A DNA stretch of 64,000 nt from Ruegeria intermedia (GCF_900129345.1 NZ_FQVK01000007.1:62001-126000); one strand, 5' to 3'; shown: positions 28,634-39,883, numbered from the stretch's first letter. Made by a program: numbers and translations. Notes: generated by a model not told the origin, from the letters alone.

Positions 28634-29529
28634 CCCGCCTGTCCCGACGCCGTTTCCTGACCATCTCGGCCGCCTTCGCCGCCTTGCCGACCGTGGCGCG
28701 CGCCGCACCGGTGGCCCGCTGGCGCGGCACCGCGCTGGGGGCACCTGCCAGCCTGCAGCTGGTCGGGCTGAGCGACGCGCAGGCCGCGCCGATCATCTCC
28801 GCGCTCGAAGCCGAACTGGACCGGCTGGAGAATATCTTCAGCCTGTACCGCCCGGATTCGCAGCTGAACCGCCTGAACCGGGACGGCACCCTGCCCGCCC
28901 CGGCCCCGGAACTGCTGCAGGTGCTGGCCCAAAGCGCCGCCCTGCACGACGCGACCGGCGGTGCGTTCGACCCGACCGTTCAACCGCTGTGGATGGCCCT
29001 GGCGACCGGCGCGCCGGATGCCGGAGTCGCGCAGGCCCGGGCGCTGGTCGGCTGGCAGGGCGTTTCGGTCTCGGCCGAGTCCATCCGCCTGCCTCATCCG
29101 GGCCGTTCAGCGCTGACGCTGAACGGGATCGCTCAGGGCGCCGTGACCGACCGCATCGCGGCGCTGCTGCGGGCGCAGGGGCTGACCGATGTGCTGGTCG
29201 ACATGGGCGAGATCGCCGCCATCGGCACCCGCGTCGACGGGTCGGACTGGCGCGTCGGCTTGGCCGGCCCCGAGGGCGTGACCCGGCGCATCGAACTGCG
29301 CGACCGGGCGGTGGCGACCTCGGCCCCTGATGCGACGCAACTGGCCGGGCGTCATGGCCACATTCTGGGCCCGAAGGGTCAGCCGGTCCGGCACCGGGCG
29401 GTTTCGGTCTCGGCCCCTGACGCGGCGCTGGCCGACGGGCTTTCGACCGCGCTGTGCCTGCTGCCCGCCGACCGGATCCCGCCGGTGCTGCAACGCTTCC
29501 CCGAGGCCCGGCTCGAGATGCTGATCTGA
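28630..29529 (+). CDS. nosX: NosX, ApbE-type FAD:protein FMN transferase
   Basis: A 299-residue periplasmic flavinyltransferase with a twin-arginine signal (LSRRRFLTI). ApbE-family features include the FSLYRPDSQLNRLN segment, TGGAFDPTV, LNGIAQGAVTDRIA and DMGEIAAIG. It attaches FMN to NosR. It is the last gene of nosRZDFYLX. Confidence 0.94.
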   Translation: MTRLSRRRFLTISAAFAALPTVARAAPVARWRGTALGAPASLQLVGLSDAQAAPIISALEAELDRLENIFSLYRPDSQLNRLNRDGTLPAPAPELLQVLAQSAALHDATGGAFDPTVQPLWMALATGAPDAGVAQARALVGWQGVSVSAESIRLPHPGRSALTLNGIAQGAVTDRIAALLRAQGLTDVLVDMGEIAAIGTRVDGSDWRVGLAGPEGVTRRIELRDRAVATSAPDATQLAGRHGHILGPKGQPVRHRAVSVSAPDAALADGLSTALCLLPADRIPPVLQRFPEARLEMLI

Positions 29530-29564
29530 CCGGAATGGCCGTCGCGGAACTCTGCCGTTGAAAT

Positions 29565-29578
29565 TTGTCGCGCGATAA
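29565..29578 (+). promoter_or_regulatory. Probable LacI-type operator before the regulator gene
   Basis: TTGTCGCGCGATAA differs by one base from the TTGACGCGCGATAA element at 30708-30721, and lies about 70 bp upstream of the regulator ATG. It suggests autoregulation. Confidence 0.6.
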
Positions 29579-29641
29579 GAAAAGGTAAAACAGCGACAAA
29601 TTCAGAGCGGCGCGGGCCCGGCTCCGCGCCAGAGGCAAGGC

Positions 29642-30673
29642 ATGGCACCCAGAAAAATCCGGAACATGGAGGAGTTTGCGGCCGTCAGCGGGATCTCGCG
29701 CCCGACGGTGTCGAAATATTTCAACGATCCTGACAGCGTGCGCCGGTCGACCCGCGAACGGATCGAACAGGCGCTGGAGCGGTTCGACTATCGCCCCAAC
29801 ATCTTTGCCATGAACCAGAACCGCAAGCTGACCAAGAATGTCGGCATCGTGGTGCCCTACCTGGCCGACCCGTTCTTTGCCGAGATCGCCCGCAACATCG
29901 AGGCAAAATGCATCGAGGCCGGGTTCCGCCCGACGCTCTACAGCGCCTATGGCGACCCCGCGCAGGAGGCCGAGATCCTCGACAGCCTGCGCGCGCTGAA
30001 ACCGGCGGGCGTACTGCTGGCGCCGCTGGGGCGCGACTCCGACCGGTCGTTCATCGAGAAATTCTGCAAGGACATCCCCACCATCCTGTTCGACAGCAAC
30101 CTGGAAGGCATGGGCGCGGCCTTTGTCGGGTCGGACAACGCGAGCTTCATCGAACAGACCGTCGATTACCTGTGCCGCAGCGGCGAACCGCCCGCGTTCT
30201 TCGAGATGCGGCACCCCGCCAACCCCAACGCCAACAAACGCCGCATCGCTTATCTCAAAAAAATGGAGAGCCTTGGCAAAGAGCCCCGGGTGATCAAGGT
30301 CGACGGGCGCGGCTGGGGATTCGAGGAAATCGGCCGCCAGGGCGCGTTCAGGCTGTTGGAGGAGCCTCGGCTGCCCTCGCGCACCATTCTGTGCAGCAAC
30401 GACCGGTTGGCCATCGGGTTCCTGTCAGCCTGCTATGAAAAGGGCCTGCGGGTCGGGTTGGGCGAGGATTGCGACCTGCGCGTCGCCTCGCATGACGACC
30501 ATCCGTTTTCCAAGTTCACCTGCCCGTCGCTGACCACTGCGGCGCATGATTACAACGCCGTATCGAATCGGACCGTGGAGACGTTGATCGAACTGGTCGA
30601 GAGCGGAGGGCAACTGAAGGCCCGCACCGAAACCCTGTTTCCGGCCCGCTTGATACTGCGCAGTTCGGCTTGA
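29642..30673 (+). CDS. LacI-family transcriptional regulator of the polyol operon
   Basis: A 343-residue LacI-type repressor. The helix-turn-helix is at about residues 8-30 (EFAAVSGISRPTVSKYFND), followed by the hinge and a periplasmic-binding-protein-like sensor domain (VGIVVPYLADPFF onward). It stands directly upstream of smoE in the same direction, with a matching operator before itself and two before smoE. It probably responds to a sugar alcohol or its product; the ligand cannot be read from the sequence. Confidence 0.92.
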   Translation: MAPRKIRNMEEFAAVSGISRPTVSKYFNDPDSVRRSTRERIEQALERFDYRPNIFAMNQNRKLTKNVGIVVPYLADPFFAEIARNIEAKCIEAGFRPTLYSAYGDPAQEAEILDSLRALKPAGVLLAPLGRDSDRSFIEKFCKDIPTILFDSNLEGMGAAFVGSDNASFIEQTVDYLCRSGEPPAFFEMRHPANPNANKRRIAYLKKMESLGKEPRVIKVDGRGWGFEEIGRQGAFRLLEEPRLPSRTILCSNDRLAIGFLSACYEKGLRVGLGEDCDLRVASHDDHPFSKFTCPSLTTAAHDYNAVSNRTVETLIELVESGGQLKARTETLFPARLILRSSA

Positions 30674-30685
30674 GGTCCCACTGTT

Positions 30686-30701
30686 TTTTACGCGCGTAAA
30701 A
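30686..30701 (+). promoter_or_regulatory. LacI-type operator 1 of the smo operon
   Basis: TTTTACGCGCGTAAAA is a perfect 16-bp palindrome centred on CGCGCG. Its centre is exactly 21 bp (two helical turns) from that of operator 2. Confidence 0.8.
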
Positions 30702-30707
30702 TTTTAG

Positions 30708-30721
30708 TTGACGCGCGATAA
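30708..30721 (+). promoter_or_regulatory. LacI-type operator 2 overlapping a candidate -35 element
   Basis: TTGACGCGCGATAA shares the CGCGCG core. Its first six bases (TTGACG) could serve as a -35 element for smoE, so repressor binding would block the promoter. Confidence 0.7.
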
Positions 30722-30770
30722 ATAATTCACGATGCTGTCCCCAGGTATTCCAACACCAGGGAGGATAAGG

Positions 30771-32072
30771 ATGTACCTGAAATCTTTGCTATGGGCGGCA
30801 AGCACCACGGCCCTGATGGCCGGCGCCGCGTCGGCCGAGACGATCACGATCGCCACCGTAAACAACGGCGACATGATCCGGATACAGAAATACACCGACA
30901 AGTTCACCGAAGCGACCGGCCACGAGGTGGAATGGGTCACGCTGGAAGAAAACGTTCTGCGCCAGCGTGTGACCACCGACATCTCGACCAAAGGCGGCCA
31001 GTTCGACATCATGACCATCGGCATGTACGAAACGCCGATCTGGGGCGCGAACGGCTGGCTTGTGCCGCTGGACGATCTGTCGGCGGAATATGACGTGGAC
31101 GATATCCTGCCCGCCATGCGCGGCGGCCTCAGCCACGACGGCACGCTGTACGCGGCCCCGTTCTATGGCGAAAGTTCGATGGTCATGTACCGCACCGACC
31201 TGATGGAGAAGGCAGGTCTGGAGATGCCCGAGGCGCCGACCTGGCAGTTCATCCGCGAAGCGGCGGCCAAGATGACCGACCGCGAGAACGACATCAACGG
31301 CATCTGCCTGCGCGGCAAGGCCGGCTGGGGTGAGGGCGGCGCCTTCATCACCGTGACCGCGAACTCGTTCGGCGCGCGCTGGTTCGACGAAGACTGGAAA
31401 CCCCAGTTCGATCAGCCCGAGTGGAAAGAGGCGCTGACCTTCTTCGTCGACATGATGAACGAATCCGGCCCCGCCGGGTATGCCACCAACGGCTTCAACG
31501 AAAACCTGTCGCTGTTCCAGCAGGGCAAATGCGGCATGTGGATCGACGCCACCGTTGCGGCGTCTTTCGTGACCAACCCCAACGACTCGACCGTAGCCGA
31601 CAAGGTCGGCTTTGCGCTGGCTCCGAACTCGGAAGGCGTTGACAAGCGCGCCAACTGGCTGTGGGCCTGGGCCCTGGCCATCCCCGCCGGCACCCAGAAA
31701 GAGGACGCCGCCAAGCAGTTCATCGAATGGGCCACCTCGAAAGACTATATCGAGCTGGTCGCCGAGAACGAGGGTTGGGCAAACGTTCCTCCGGGCGCGC
31801 GGCAGTCGCTGTATGACAACCCGAACTACAAGGATATCCCCTTTGCGCAGATGACGCTGAAGTCGATCCTTGCGGCCGATCCGGAAAACTGCTGCGTCAA
31901 GCCGACGCCGTATACCGGGATCCAGTTCGTCGCCATCCCCGAATTCGCGGGCATCGCCACCCAGGTGAGCCAGGAATTCTCGGCGGTCTATGCCGGACAG
32001 CAGTCGGTTGACGAAGCTCTGGCCAAGGCCCAGGCCTTCACGGCCGAAGAAATGGAAGCCGCAGGGTACTGA
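30771..32072 (+). CDS. smoE: Sorbitol/mannitol ABC transporter substrate-binding protein
   Basis: A 433-residue periplasmic solute-binding protein (family 1) with a signal peptide ending ASAETI (about residue 22). The sequence style (ETITIATVNNGDM, FDIMTIGMYETPIWG, YAAPFYGESSMVMYR) is that of the SmoE/polyol-binding group. GGGAGG precedes ATG 30771. The following 107-bp gap to smoF is the largest inside the operon, consistent with differential expression of the binding protein. Confidence 0.92.
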   Translation: MYLKSLLWAASTTALMAGAASAETITIATVNNGDMIRIQKYTDKFTEATGHEVEWVTLEENVLRQRVTTDISTKGGQFDIMTIGMYETPIWGANGWLVPLDDLSAEYDVDDILPAMRGGLSHDGTLYAAPFYGESSMVMYRTDLMEKAGLEMPEAPTWQFIREAAAKMTDRENDINGICLRGKAGWGEGGAFITVTANSFGARWFDEDWKPQFDQPEWKEALTFFVDMMNESGPAGYATNGFNENLSLFQQGKCGMWIDATVAASFVTNPNDSTVADKVGFALAPNSEGVDKRANWLWAWALAIPAGTQKEDAAKQFIEWATSKDYIELVAENEGWANVPPGARQSLYDNPNYKDIPFAQMTLKSILAADPENCCVKPTPYTGIQFVAIPEFAGIATQVSQEFSAVYAGQQSVDEALAKAQAFTAEEMEAAGY

Positions 32073-32179
32073 GGCCTCCTCCCGGCGGGTGGGCAGGTTT
32101 CTGTCCCCCGCTCTCCCCCTTCCACAACCCGTGTTAGTCTCGCAGGCAACAAGCCGCCTGAACAGAGAGGTCTTGCGTC

Positions 32180-33046
32180 ATGGCAACTCAACACTCCCGA
32201 TCCGTCGCACGCCTGATGATGGCCCCCGCCGTGGTCCTGCTGCTGGGCTGGATGCTGGTGCCGCTGACGATGACGCTGTATTTTTCCTTCAAGAAATACC
32301 TGCCGCTGCGCGGCGGTGACCTGGGTTGGGTCGGGTTCGACAACTACGTCCGGTTCGTGACCTCGAGTTCCTTCTGGCCCGCCGTTCAGGCGACGCTGGT
32401 GATCGTGGGCGGCGTGCTGGCCATCACCGTGGTGCTGGGCATCCTGCTGGCGCTGCTGCTGGATCAGCCGATGTGGGGCCAGGGCGTGGTGCGCATTCTG
32501 GTCATCGCCCCGTTCTTCGTGATGCCCACCGTTTCGGCGCTGGTCTGGAAGAACATGTTCATGGACCCGGTCAACGGCCTGTTCGCCCATCTGTGGCGGT
32601 TCTTCGGGGCCGAGCCGATCTCGTGGCTGTCCGAGGCGTCGATGCCGTCGATCGTGATGATCGTGTCATGGCAATGGCTGCCCTTTGCCACCCTGATCCT
32701 GCTGACCGCGATCCAGTCGCTGGACAGCGAACAGTTGGAGGCCGCCGAAATGGATGGCGCGCCGCCGCTGAAACGCTTCTTTTTCATCATCCTGCCGCAT
32801 CTGAGCCGCGCGATCACGATCGTGATCCTGATCCAGACGATCTTTCTGCTGTCGATCTTCGCCGAAATCTTCGTGACCACCGGCGGCGCCTTCGGCACCC
32901 GCACCCTGACCTATCTGATCTACCAGCGCGTGCTGGAAAGCCAGAATGTCGGTCTGGGCTCGGCCGGCGGGGTCTATGCCATCATCCTTGCCAACATCGT
33001 CGCCATCTTCCTGATGCGCATCGTCGGCAAAAACCTGGACGCGTGA
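32180..33046 (+). CDS. smoF: Polyol ABC transporter permease (MalF-like)
   Basis: A 288-residue membrane permease with about six helices and the EAA-type loop EAAEMDGAPPLKRFFFIILP, where it contacts the SmoK ATPase. It sits between the binding protein and the second permease of a sorbitol/mannitol importer. Confidence 0.93.
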   Translation: MATQHSRSVARLMMAPAVVLLLGWMLVPLTMTLYFSFKKYLPLRGGDLGWVGFDNYVRFVTSSSFWPAVQATLVIVGGVLAITVVLGILLALLLDQPMWGQGVVRILVIAPFFVMPTVSALVWKNMFMDPVNGLFAHLWRFFGAEPISWLSEASMPSIVMIVSWQWLPFATLILLTAIQSLDSEQLEAAEMDGAPPLKRFFFIILPHLSRAITIVILIQTIFLLSIFAEIFVTTGGAFGTRTLTYLIYQRVLESQNVGLGSAGGVYAIILANIVAIFLMRIVGKNLDA

Positions 33047-33059
33047 GGAGGACGAAAAC

Positions 33060-33890
33060 ATGGCCCGCACCGTCACCACACCACGCAAGCTGATCAACAC
33101 CGCCTTTGCCTGGGCTGTCGGCCTGCTGATCTTCTTCCCGATCCTCTGGACGATCCTGACCAGCTTCAAGACCGAGGCCCAGGCCATCGCCAGCCCGCCG
33201 ATCTTTCTGAACTTCGACTGGACGCTGGAGAACTACGCCGTGGTCCAGGAACGGTCGAACTACACGCGGTTTCTTTGGAACTCGATCATCATCGCGGGCG
33301 GGTCCACCCTGCTGGGCGTGATCGTCGCGGTGCCCGCCGCCTGGGCCATGGCCTTCGTGCCCTCGGCGCGCACCAAGGACATCCTGTTGTGGATGCTGTC
33401 CACCAAGATGCTGCCGGCGGTGGGGGTTCTGTACCCGATCTACCTGCTGTTCATCCAACTCGGCCTGTTGGACAGCCGCGCCGGGCTGGTGGTGGTGCTG
33501 ATGCTGATCAACCTGCCGATCATCGTCTGGATGCTGTACACCTATTTCCGCGAAATCCCCGGCGACATCCTGGAAGCCGCGCGCATGGACGGTGCCACGC
33601 TGAAAGAGGAAATCCTCTACATCCTGACGCCGATGGCGGTGCCGGGCATCGCCTCGACCGTGCTGCTGAATTTCATCCTGGCCTGGAACGAGGCGTTCTG
33701 GACCCTGAACCTGACCGCCGTCGACGCGGCCCCGCTGACCGCGTTCATCGCCAGCTATTCCAGCCCCGAGGGCCTGTTCTTCGCCAAGCTCAGCGCGGCA
33801 TCGACCATGGCCATCGCCCCGATCCTGATCCTTGGGTGGTTCAGTCAGAAACAACTGGTCCGCGGCCTGACCTTCGGCGCCGTGAAGTAA
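33060..33890 (+). CDS. smoG: Polyol ABC transporter permease (MalG-like)
   Basis: A 276-residue permease with about six membrane helices and the EAA loop [26 protein letters not shown] precedes the ATG, 13 bp after smoF. Pairs with SmoF and SmoK. Confidence 0.93.
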   Translation: MARTVTTPRKLINTAFAWAVGLLIFFPILWTILTSFKTEAQAIASPPIFLNFDWTLENYAVVQERSNYTRFLWNSIIIAGGSTLLGVIVAVPAAWAMAFVPSARTKDILLWMLSTKMLPAVGVLYPIYLLFIQLGLLDSRAGLVVVLMLINLPIIVWMLYTYFREIPGDILEAARMDGATLKEEILYILTPMAVPGIASTVLLNFILAWNEAFWTLNLTAVDAAPLTAFIASYSSPEGLFFAKLSAASTMAIAPILILGWFSQKQLVRGLTFGAVK

Positions 33891-33900
33891 GGAAAGACAC

Positions 33901-34901
<1,001 letters not shown>

Positions 34902-34905
<4 letters not shown>

Positions 34906-35675
34906 ACCGGCTGGTTGGAAAACGGGCCCTGATCACCGGGGCGGCGCGGGGCATCGGGCTGGCCTTTGCCCAAACTTATGCCGCCGAGGGCGCGCAGGTG
35001 GCGCTGGCCGACATCGACGTGCAGCAGGCGCGCAAAGCCGCGCGCGAGATCGGGCCGCAGGCGATTGCGGTCGAAATGGATGTCTCGCAGCAGGACAGCA
35101 TCGAGGCGGGCGTGGCCGACGCCGTGGCGCGGATGGGCGGAATCGACATCCTGATCAACAACGCCGCGATCTTCACCGCCGCGCCCATCGTGGAAACCAC
35201 CCGCGCGGATTACCAGCGCGTGTTCGACATCAATGTCGCCGGCACCCTGTTCACGATGCAGGTGGTCGCGCGATACATGATCGACCAGGGCACCGGCGGC
35301 AAGATCATCAACATGGCCAGCCAGGCCGGCCGCCGGGGCGAGCCGCTCGTGGCGGTCTATTGCGCCAGCAAGGCGGCGGTGATCAGCCTGACCCAATCGG
35401 CGGGGCTGAACCTGATCAAACACGGGATCAACGTGAATGCCATCGCCCCCGGCGTGGTGGATGGCGAGCACTGGGACGGCGTCGATGCCTTCTTTGCCAA
35501 ATACGAGGGCAAGGCGCCGGGTCAGAAGAAGAAGGAAGTGGGCGAAGCGGTGCCTTTCGGCCGGATGGGCCGGGCCGAGGACCTGACCGGAATGGCGGTC
35601 TTTCTGGCCACGTCCGAGGCCGATTACATCGTGGCCCAGACATACAACGTGGATGGTGGAAATTGGATGAGCTGA
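34902..35675 (+). CDS. smoS: Sorbitol (polyol) dehydrogenase, short-chain family
   Basis: A 257-residue SDR enzyme: TGAARGIG nucleotide loop at about residues 12-19, NNAA, and catalytic Tyr and Lys in VYCASKAAV. In Rhodobacter, SmoS oxidises sorbitol to fructose (and galactitol to tagatose) with NAD. Coupled to smoK (ATGA) and mtlK (TGATG). Confidence 0.92.
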
Positions 35676-37171
35676 TGGTGGAGCGCCCCGCGGATACCCG
35701 ACCGGTCCGGTTGTGTCAGGCCAGTCTGGGCGCGTTGCCCAAGGGCGTGCTGCGCCCGGAATACGACCGCGCCGCGCTGACGCCGGGGATCGTGCATATC
35801 GGGGTGGGCAATTTTCATCGCGCGCATCAGGCCTGGTACCTGCACCGGCTGATGCAGCGGGGCGCGGCGCAGGATTGGGGCATCATCGGCGCCGGCGTGC
35901 GCGCCTATGACGCCGAGATGCGGCGCAAGCTGTTGGCGCAGGACTGTCTGACCACGCTGGTCGAGCTGACCGAGGGCCAGCGCCGTGCCGAGGTGACGGG
36001 CGCGATGATCGACTACCTGCCCCCGCAAGAGGACAACGGCCCGCTGATCGCGCAACTGGCCGATCCGGCGATCCGCATCGTCTCGCTGACCGTGACCGAG
36101 GGCGGCTATTTCGTGCACCCTGTGACCAACGGGCTGGACACCGACCACCCCGACATACGCCACGATGCCACCAATCCCGACCGTCCGCGCACCGCCTTCG
36201 GCGCAATCGTCGCGGGCCTGCGACGGCGGCGCGACGCGGGCGTTGGTCCGCTGACCGGGCTGAGCTGCGACAACCTGATCGGCAACGGGCAGGTCCTGCG
36301 TCAGGCGGTGGTGGGACTGGCACGCCTGTCGGACCCGGATCTGGCCGACTGGATCGACACCCACTGTACCTTCCCCAATTCGATGGTCGATTGCATCGTG
36401 CCCGCCACCGGCCCGACCGAGCTGGAGCTGATACGGTCGCTGGGGATCGACGACGCCGCGCCGGTCACCCATGAAAGTTTTCGCCAGTGGGTGATCGAGG
36501 ATGCCTTCTGCGCCGGGCGGCCGGATTGGGACAAGGTCGGGGCCACCTTTACCGGCCGCGTGCATGACTACGAGGTCATGAAGCTGCGGATTCTGAATGC
36601 GGGCCATCAAATTCTGGCGAATGTGGGTGAGATCCTGAACCTGGGCACGATCGCAGGCTGCATGGCGCATCCGCTGGTGTCCGGGTTCTTCCGCAAGGTC
36701 GAAACCCAGGAAATCGCCCCCTTCGTGCGCCCGGTGCCCGAACGGTCGGTGGCCGAGTACATCGCCCTGATCGAGACCCGGTTCCGCAATCCGGCCATCA
36801 TCGACACCACGCGCCGCGTCGCCTTTGACGGCTCGTCCCGGCATGTGGGGTTCGTGCTGCCCTCGATCCGCGACGCCCTTGCAGCCGGCGGCTCGGTCGA
36901 AGGGCTGGCGCTGGTCGAGGCGTTCTGGGCCCGGATGTGCGCCGGCACGCGCGAAGACGGCACACCGATCGACCCCAACGACCCGTACTGGGACGATCTG
37001 GTGGCCACCGCGACACAAGCGCGCGAAACCCCTGCCGTATGGCTGGAACAGCGCCAGTATTACGGCGATCTGGCCGATTTCCCCGCCTTCCGCGAGGCCT
37101 TTGCGCGGTGGCTGACCATGATCTGGTCCAACGGCACGACCGAGACGTTGAAAACCTATCTGGGACACTGA
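35675..37171 (+). CDS. mtlK: Mannitol 2-dehydrogenase family protein
   Basis: A 498-residue long-chain polyol dehydrogenase: IVHIGVGNFHRAHQ NAD-binding start, and the catalytic lysine region MKLRILNAGHQILANVG at about residues 290-306. Oxidises mannitol to fructose, completing the smo operon. The ATG shares bases with the smoS stop. Confidence 0.94.
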   Translation: MVERPADTRPVRLCQASLGALPKGVLRPEYDRAALTPGIVHIGVGNFHRAHQAWYLHRLMQRGAAQDWGIIGAGVRAYDAEMRRKLLAQDCLTTLVELTEGQRRAEVTGAMIDYLPPQEDNGPLIAQLADPAIRIVSLTVTEGGYFVHPVTNGLDTDHPDIRHDATNPDRPRTAFGAIVAGLRRRRDAGVGPLTGLSCDNLIGNGQVLRQAVVGLARLSDPDLADWIDTHCTFPNSMVDCIVPATGPTELELIRSLGIDDAAPVTHESFRQWVIEDAFCAGRPDWDKVGATFTGRVHDYEVMKLRILNAGHQILANVGEILNLGTIAGCMAHPLVSGFFRKVETQEIAPFVRPVPERSVAEYIALIETRFRNPAIIDTTRRVAFDGSSRHVGFVLPSIRDALAAGGSVEGLALVEAFWARMCAGTREDGTPIDPNDPYWDDLVATATQARETPAVWLEQRQYYGDLADFPAFREAFARWLTMIWSNGTTETLKTYLGH

Positions 37172-37319
37172 TCCCGGCCCGCTCGCCCGCCTGCGGCCGG
37201 CACACCCCGCGGGGGAGAACACCGTCTTGGATATACAAGTGGACCATCAAGCGCATCCCAAGTATCATTGTGGCATTCATTAAAATCCGTTCGTCACAAA
37301 ACTGCTTGGGGGCCTGAAC

Positions 37320-38453
37320 ATGAAGAACACGCATATTTCCGCAATCGTCGCGGCATCTCTGGCGGTGTCGATGCCGGTCACGGCGGCCGCGGATGCCGGT
37401 GACTTCATCGCCGGCGGCATCGTCGGCGCCCTGATCACCAAGGGGATCACCGACAACCAGAAGGCCAAGAAACAGGCGCAACCACGGCGCAGCTATTCGT
37501 CCAGCGGCGGTTCGGTGTCCAGCCTGAACAACCAGTACAGCCGGGCCGAGCGCATTCAGATCCAGACCGCCTTTCGCGATTTGGGATACGACATCGGAGC
37601 CGTCGACGGCGTGCTGGGCAAGCGCAGCCGGGCGGTGATCCGTCAGTTCCAGGCGTCGCGCGGCGAGGCCCAGACCGGCCAGTTGACCCGCCCGCAATAT
37701 GTCGCGTTGCTGAGCCAGACCGGGGGCATGAACCCCGCCTTTGCCCACCGCAATCTGAACCCGACCGAAGTCATGATGTTGCAGGAGGGGTTGCTGATGC
37801 TGGGCTATTACCATGGAGCCGTCGACGGGGCCAACGGGCCTGGGACAATCGGCGCGCGCAATGCCTTTTTGGCACGTTCCGGGACCAGCCCGGCCATGGT
37901 GACGCCGGTGCAGGCGCTGGTGATGACCCGATCCGCCGCTGGCCTGCCCATACCTCTCTATCTGCAGAACGAAGCCAATGCCCAGACGGCTCCGACACAG
38001 CCCTTCGGCACGCAACAGGCCGGGTTCGGGGCGGCCGGCCCGCAACCCTCAACGCCTTTTGGCGCTCCGGCAGTTCCTCTGCCGGCACCGGGTTTTGCGC
38101 CGCAGGGTCAGCAGCCCGCAGCAAACCAGGGGCAGTACACGGCCGCACCGCCCCAACAGCAGCCCGCCACGACCACGTTGTTCGGAGCCCCGGCCGCGCA
38201 ACCCGGGCAGGTCCCACCACAGCCTGGTCAGGCGCAGCAGCAGAACCTGTTCGCACCGGCAGCCCCGCAACAACAGCAGCCGGCTCCGCAACCCGCGGCC
38301 CCGCAGGGCAACACCCTGTTCGCAACCGGCACCCCGACGGCCCCCGCGTCACAGCAGGTGACGCAACAGGCCGCGCCCAGCAGTCTGGACATCTATTCGG
38401 GAACCCCGCAACCGCAGACCGAAGTCGCAAACCAGGCCACGGTGCTGGACTGA
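37320..38453 (+). CDS. Exported peptidoglycan-binding-domain protein with Pro/Gln-rich tail
   Basis: A 377-residue protein with a signal peptide (to about residue 24) and a glycine-rich hydrophobic stretch (AGGIVGALITKGI, about 30-43). Two peptidoglycan-binding-1-like repeats follow: FRDLGYDIGAVDGVLGKRS near 85 and EGLLMLGYYHGAVDGANGP near 160. From about residue 215 to the end the protein is rich in Pro, Gln and Ala with recurring TLFGAPAA/TLFATG-like phrases. Likely an envelope-associated protein; no enzyme domain is apparent. Confidence 0.8.
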   Translation: MKNTHISAIVAASLAVSMPVTAAADAGDFIAGGIVGALITKGITDNQKAKKQAQPRRSYSSSGGSVSSLNNQYSRAERIQIQTAFRDLGYDIGAVDGVLGKRSRAVIRQFQASRGEAQTGQLTRPQYVALLSQTGGMNPAFAHRNLNPTEVMMLQEGLLMLGYYHGAVDGANGPGTIGARNAFLARSGTSPAMVTPVQALVMTRSAAGLPIPLYLQNEANAQTAPTQPFGTQQAGFGAAGPQPSTPFGAPAVPLPAPGFAPQGQQPAANQGQYTAAPPQQQPATTTLFGAPAAQPGQVPPQPGQAQQQNLFAPAAPQQQQPAPQPAAPQGNTLFATGTPTAPASQQVTQQAAPSSLDIYSGTPQPQTEVANQATVLD

Positions 38454-38460
38454 AACGGCC

Positions 38461-38485
38461 GGGCCGCCGTGCGGCGACACGGCCC
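38461..38485 (+). terminator. Possible stem-loop between convergent genes
   Basis: GGGCCG (38461-38466) pairs with CGGCCC (38480-38485) around a GC-rich loop, in the 40-bp gap between two convergent genes. No T-run follows, so it is a weak candidate. Confidence 0.35.
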
Positions 38486-38493
38486 CTGCCCTC

Positions 38494-39831
38494 TCATTCG
38501 TTCGCCGTCGGGGTGTCCGGCTCGGCCTGAGCCGAAGCCTGAAGCGGCGTGAACTCTCCGGTTATCGGGAAAGGCTGCGTTTCCGACAGCGTTCCGTCGG
38601 CCGCAACCTGCAGCACCATCGCCTGGCCCAGGATGGGGGCGCTGCTGGCGGTGACATTGTTGAAATCGATTTCACCAAAAACCGTCAGGAAACGCTGCGC
38701 CCCGGGAACGTCCGACAGACCCTGCACCCGCCCGGTCAACTGCGGCGCGGACATGCGCATGATGAAGCTCGAGGACCCTACCGCCGCCGACCCGGTGATC
38801 GTCCGGGTCCCACCTGCGGTGACCCCGGTTCCCGGGCTCTGCGCGACGCCCGTGGCCACCGCTCGGAAACCGTCCTGCTGCAGCGTCACCGTGACATCCA
38901 GATGCGGAACGTGGGAATACGCGTTGTATCCCTGCTGCTGCGGGGGCCGCTCGGTCCGTACCGTCAACTGGCTGGCGATATCCAGATAGTTCGGCTGGCT
39001 GAGCGAGGGATGCGCATATGTCTGGACCCGCACGACGGCGGTATCCGACAGCCCGAACAGCTGGGCATCGGTTGCGATCACCTGCACCCGGTGCGACCCG
39101 TCAGAGGCCGCCACCACCTGATAGGCCACGATCGAATAGAGCTGTCGGCCGAATTGCTGGAACAAGGTACGGGCATCGGCGGGGCCGAGTTGCAAGGACC
39201 GAACGAACGGAAATTGCGGTGCCTGCGGCTGGCCGGATTCGTCGATGACGTCAAAGCGCCAGGGAAAAGCCTGAACATCGACGTTCGTTCCCTGAAGCAT
39301 CCCGTGGGCGCAGCCTTGGGCGTTTTCCGAACCGATCATCCTGCCAAGCTGCTGGCCGATGCTGCGTATGTTCCCGAACGGCAATGAGCTGGCCTGGAAA
39401 TCATATTCGCTTGTCGTCACGCGATAGCTCACCTCGAAGCGCTGCGGGATCTTTTTTCCGGTAATGATTTGTTGCAGCTGCGGCTGAACCTGAAAGGCAC
39501 GGGTATAATAGTCCCGGCGCTCGAACTCGTTGGCAAAAGCGTTATGGCAGTCATGCCCGATCTGTGTCGATACCAGATAGGACACGAGCCCGACATAGAA
39601 TTGCTGATCGTTCATCACCGCCGGGTTGGACCGGATGTACAGGAACAAAGCCCGCGCATAGGCGTCCTGCATCGACAGGGTCCGGGCCGCCTCGACCAGA
39701 TCGACGCTGCTGGCGCGCCCTTCTCCGGACGACAGAACCTGCGCAAAAACGGGTTGCGCCCCAAGTTGACCCATCAGCAAGATCGCGCCAACCAGGCGCC
39801 CAAATGCGTGAAAAAAGCGTGAAATCGTCAT
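38494..39831 (-). CDS. Exported protein of unknown function
   Basis: A 445-residue protein with a signal peptide ending near VFAQV (residue 31). The mature part is soluble and beta-rich in the second half, with Gln-rich segments and four cysteine-poor regions. I recognise no catalytic motif. It lies upstream of nothing obvious: it converges with the peptidoglycan-binding protein and follows the haloperoxidase-like gene by 52 bp on the same strand, which makes co-transcription with that gene plausible. Confidence 0.7.
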   Translation of the reverse strand: MTISRFFHAFGRLVGAILLMGQLGAQPVFAQVLSSGEGRASSVDLVEAARTLSMQDAYARALFLYIRSNPAVMNDQQFYVGLVSYLVSTQIGHDCHNAFANEFERRDYYTRAFQVQPQLQQIITGKKIPQRFEVSYRVTTSEYDFQASSLPFGNIRSIGQQLGRMIGSENAQGCAHGMLQGTNVDVQAFPWRFDVIDESGQPQAPQFPFVRSLQLGPADARTLFQQFGRQLYSIVAYQVVAASDGSHRVQVIATDAQLFGLSDTAVVRVQTYAHPSLSQPNYLDIASQLTVRTERPPQQQGYNAYSHVPHLDVTVTLQQDGFRAVATGVAQSPGTGVTAGGTRTITGSAAVGSSSFIMRMSAPQLTGRVQGLSDVPGAQRFLTVFGEIDFNNVTASSAPILGQAMVLQVAADGTLSETQPFPITGEFTPLQASAQAEPDTPTANE

Positions 39832-39883
39832 GAACTGAATCCTCGTTAAAACTTGTCACACGTAGTTCATCCCCGCCTCAATG

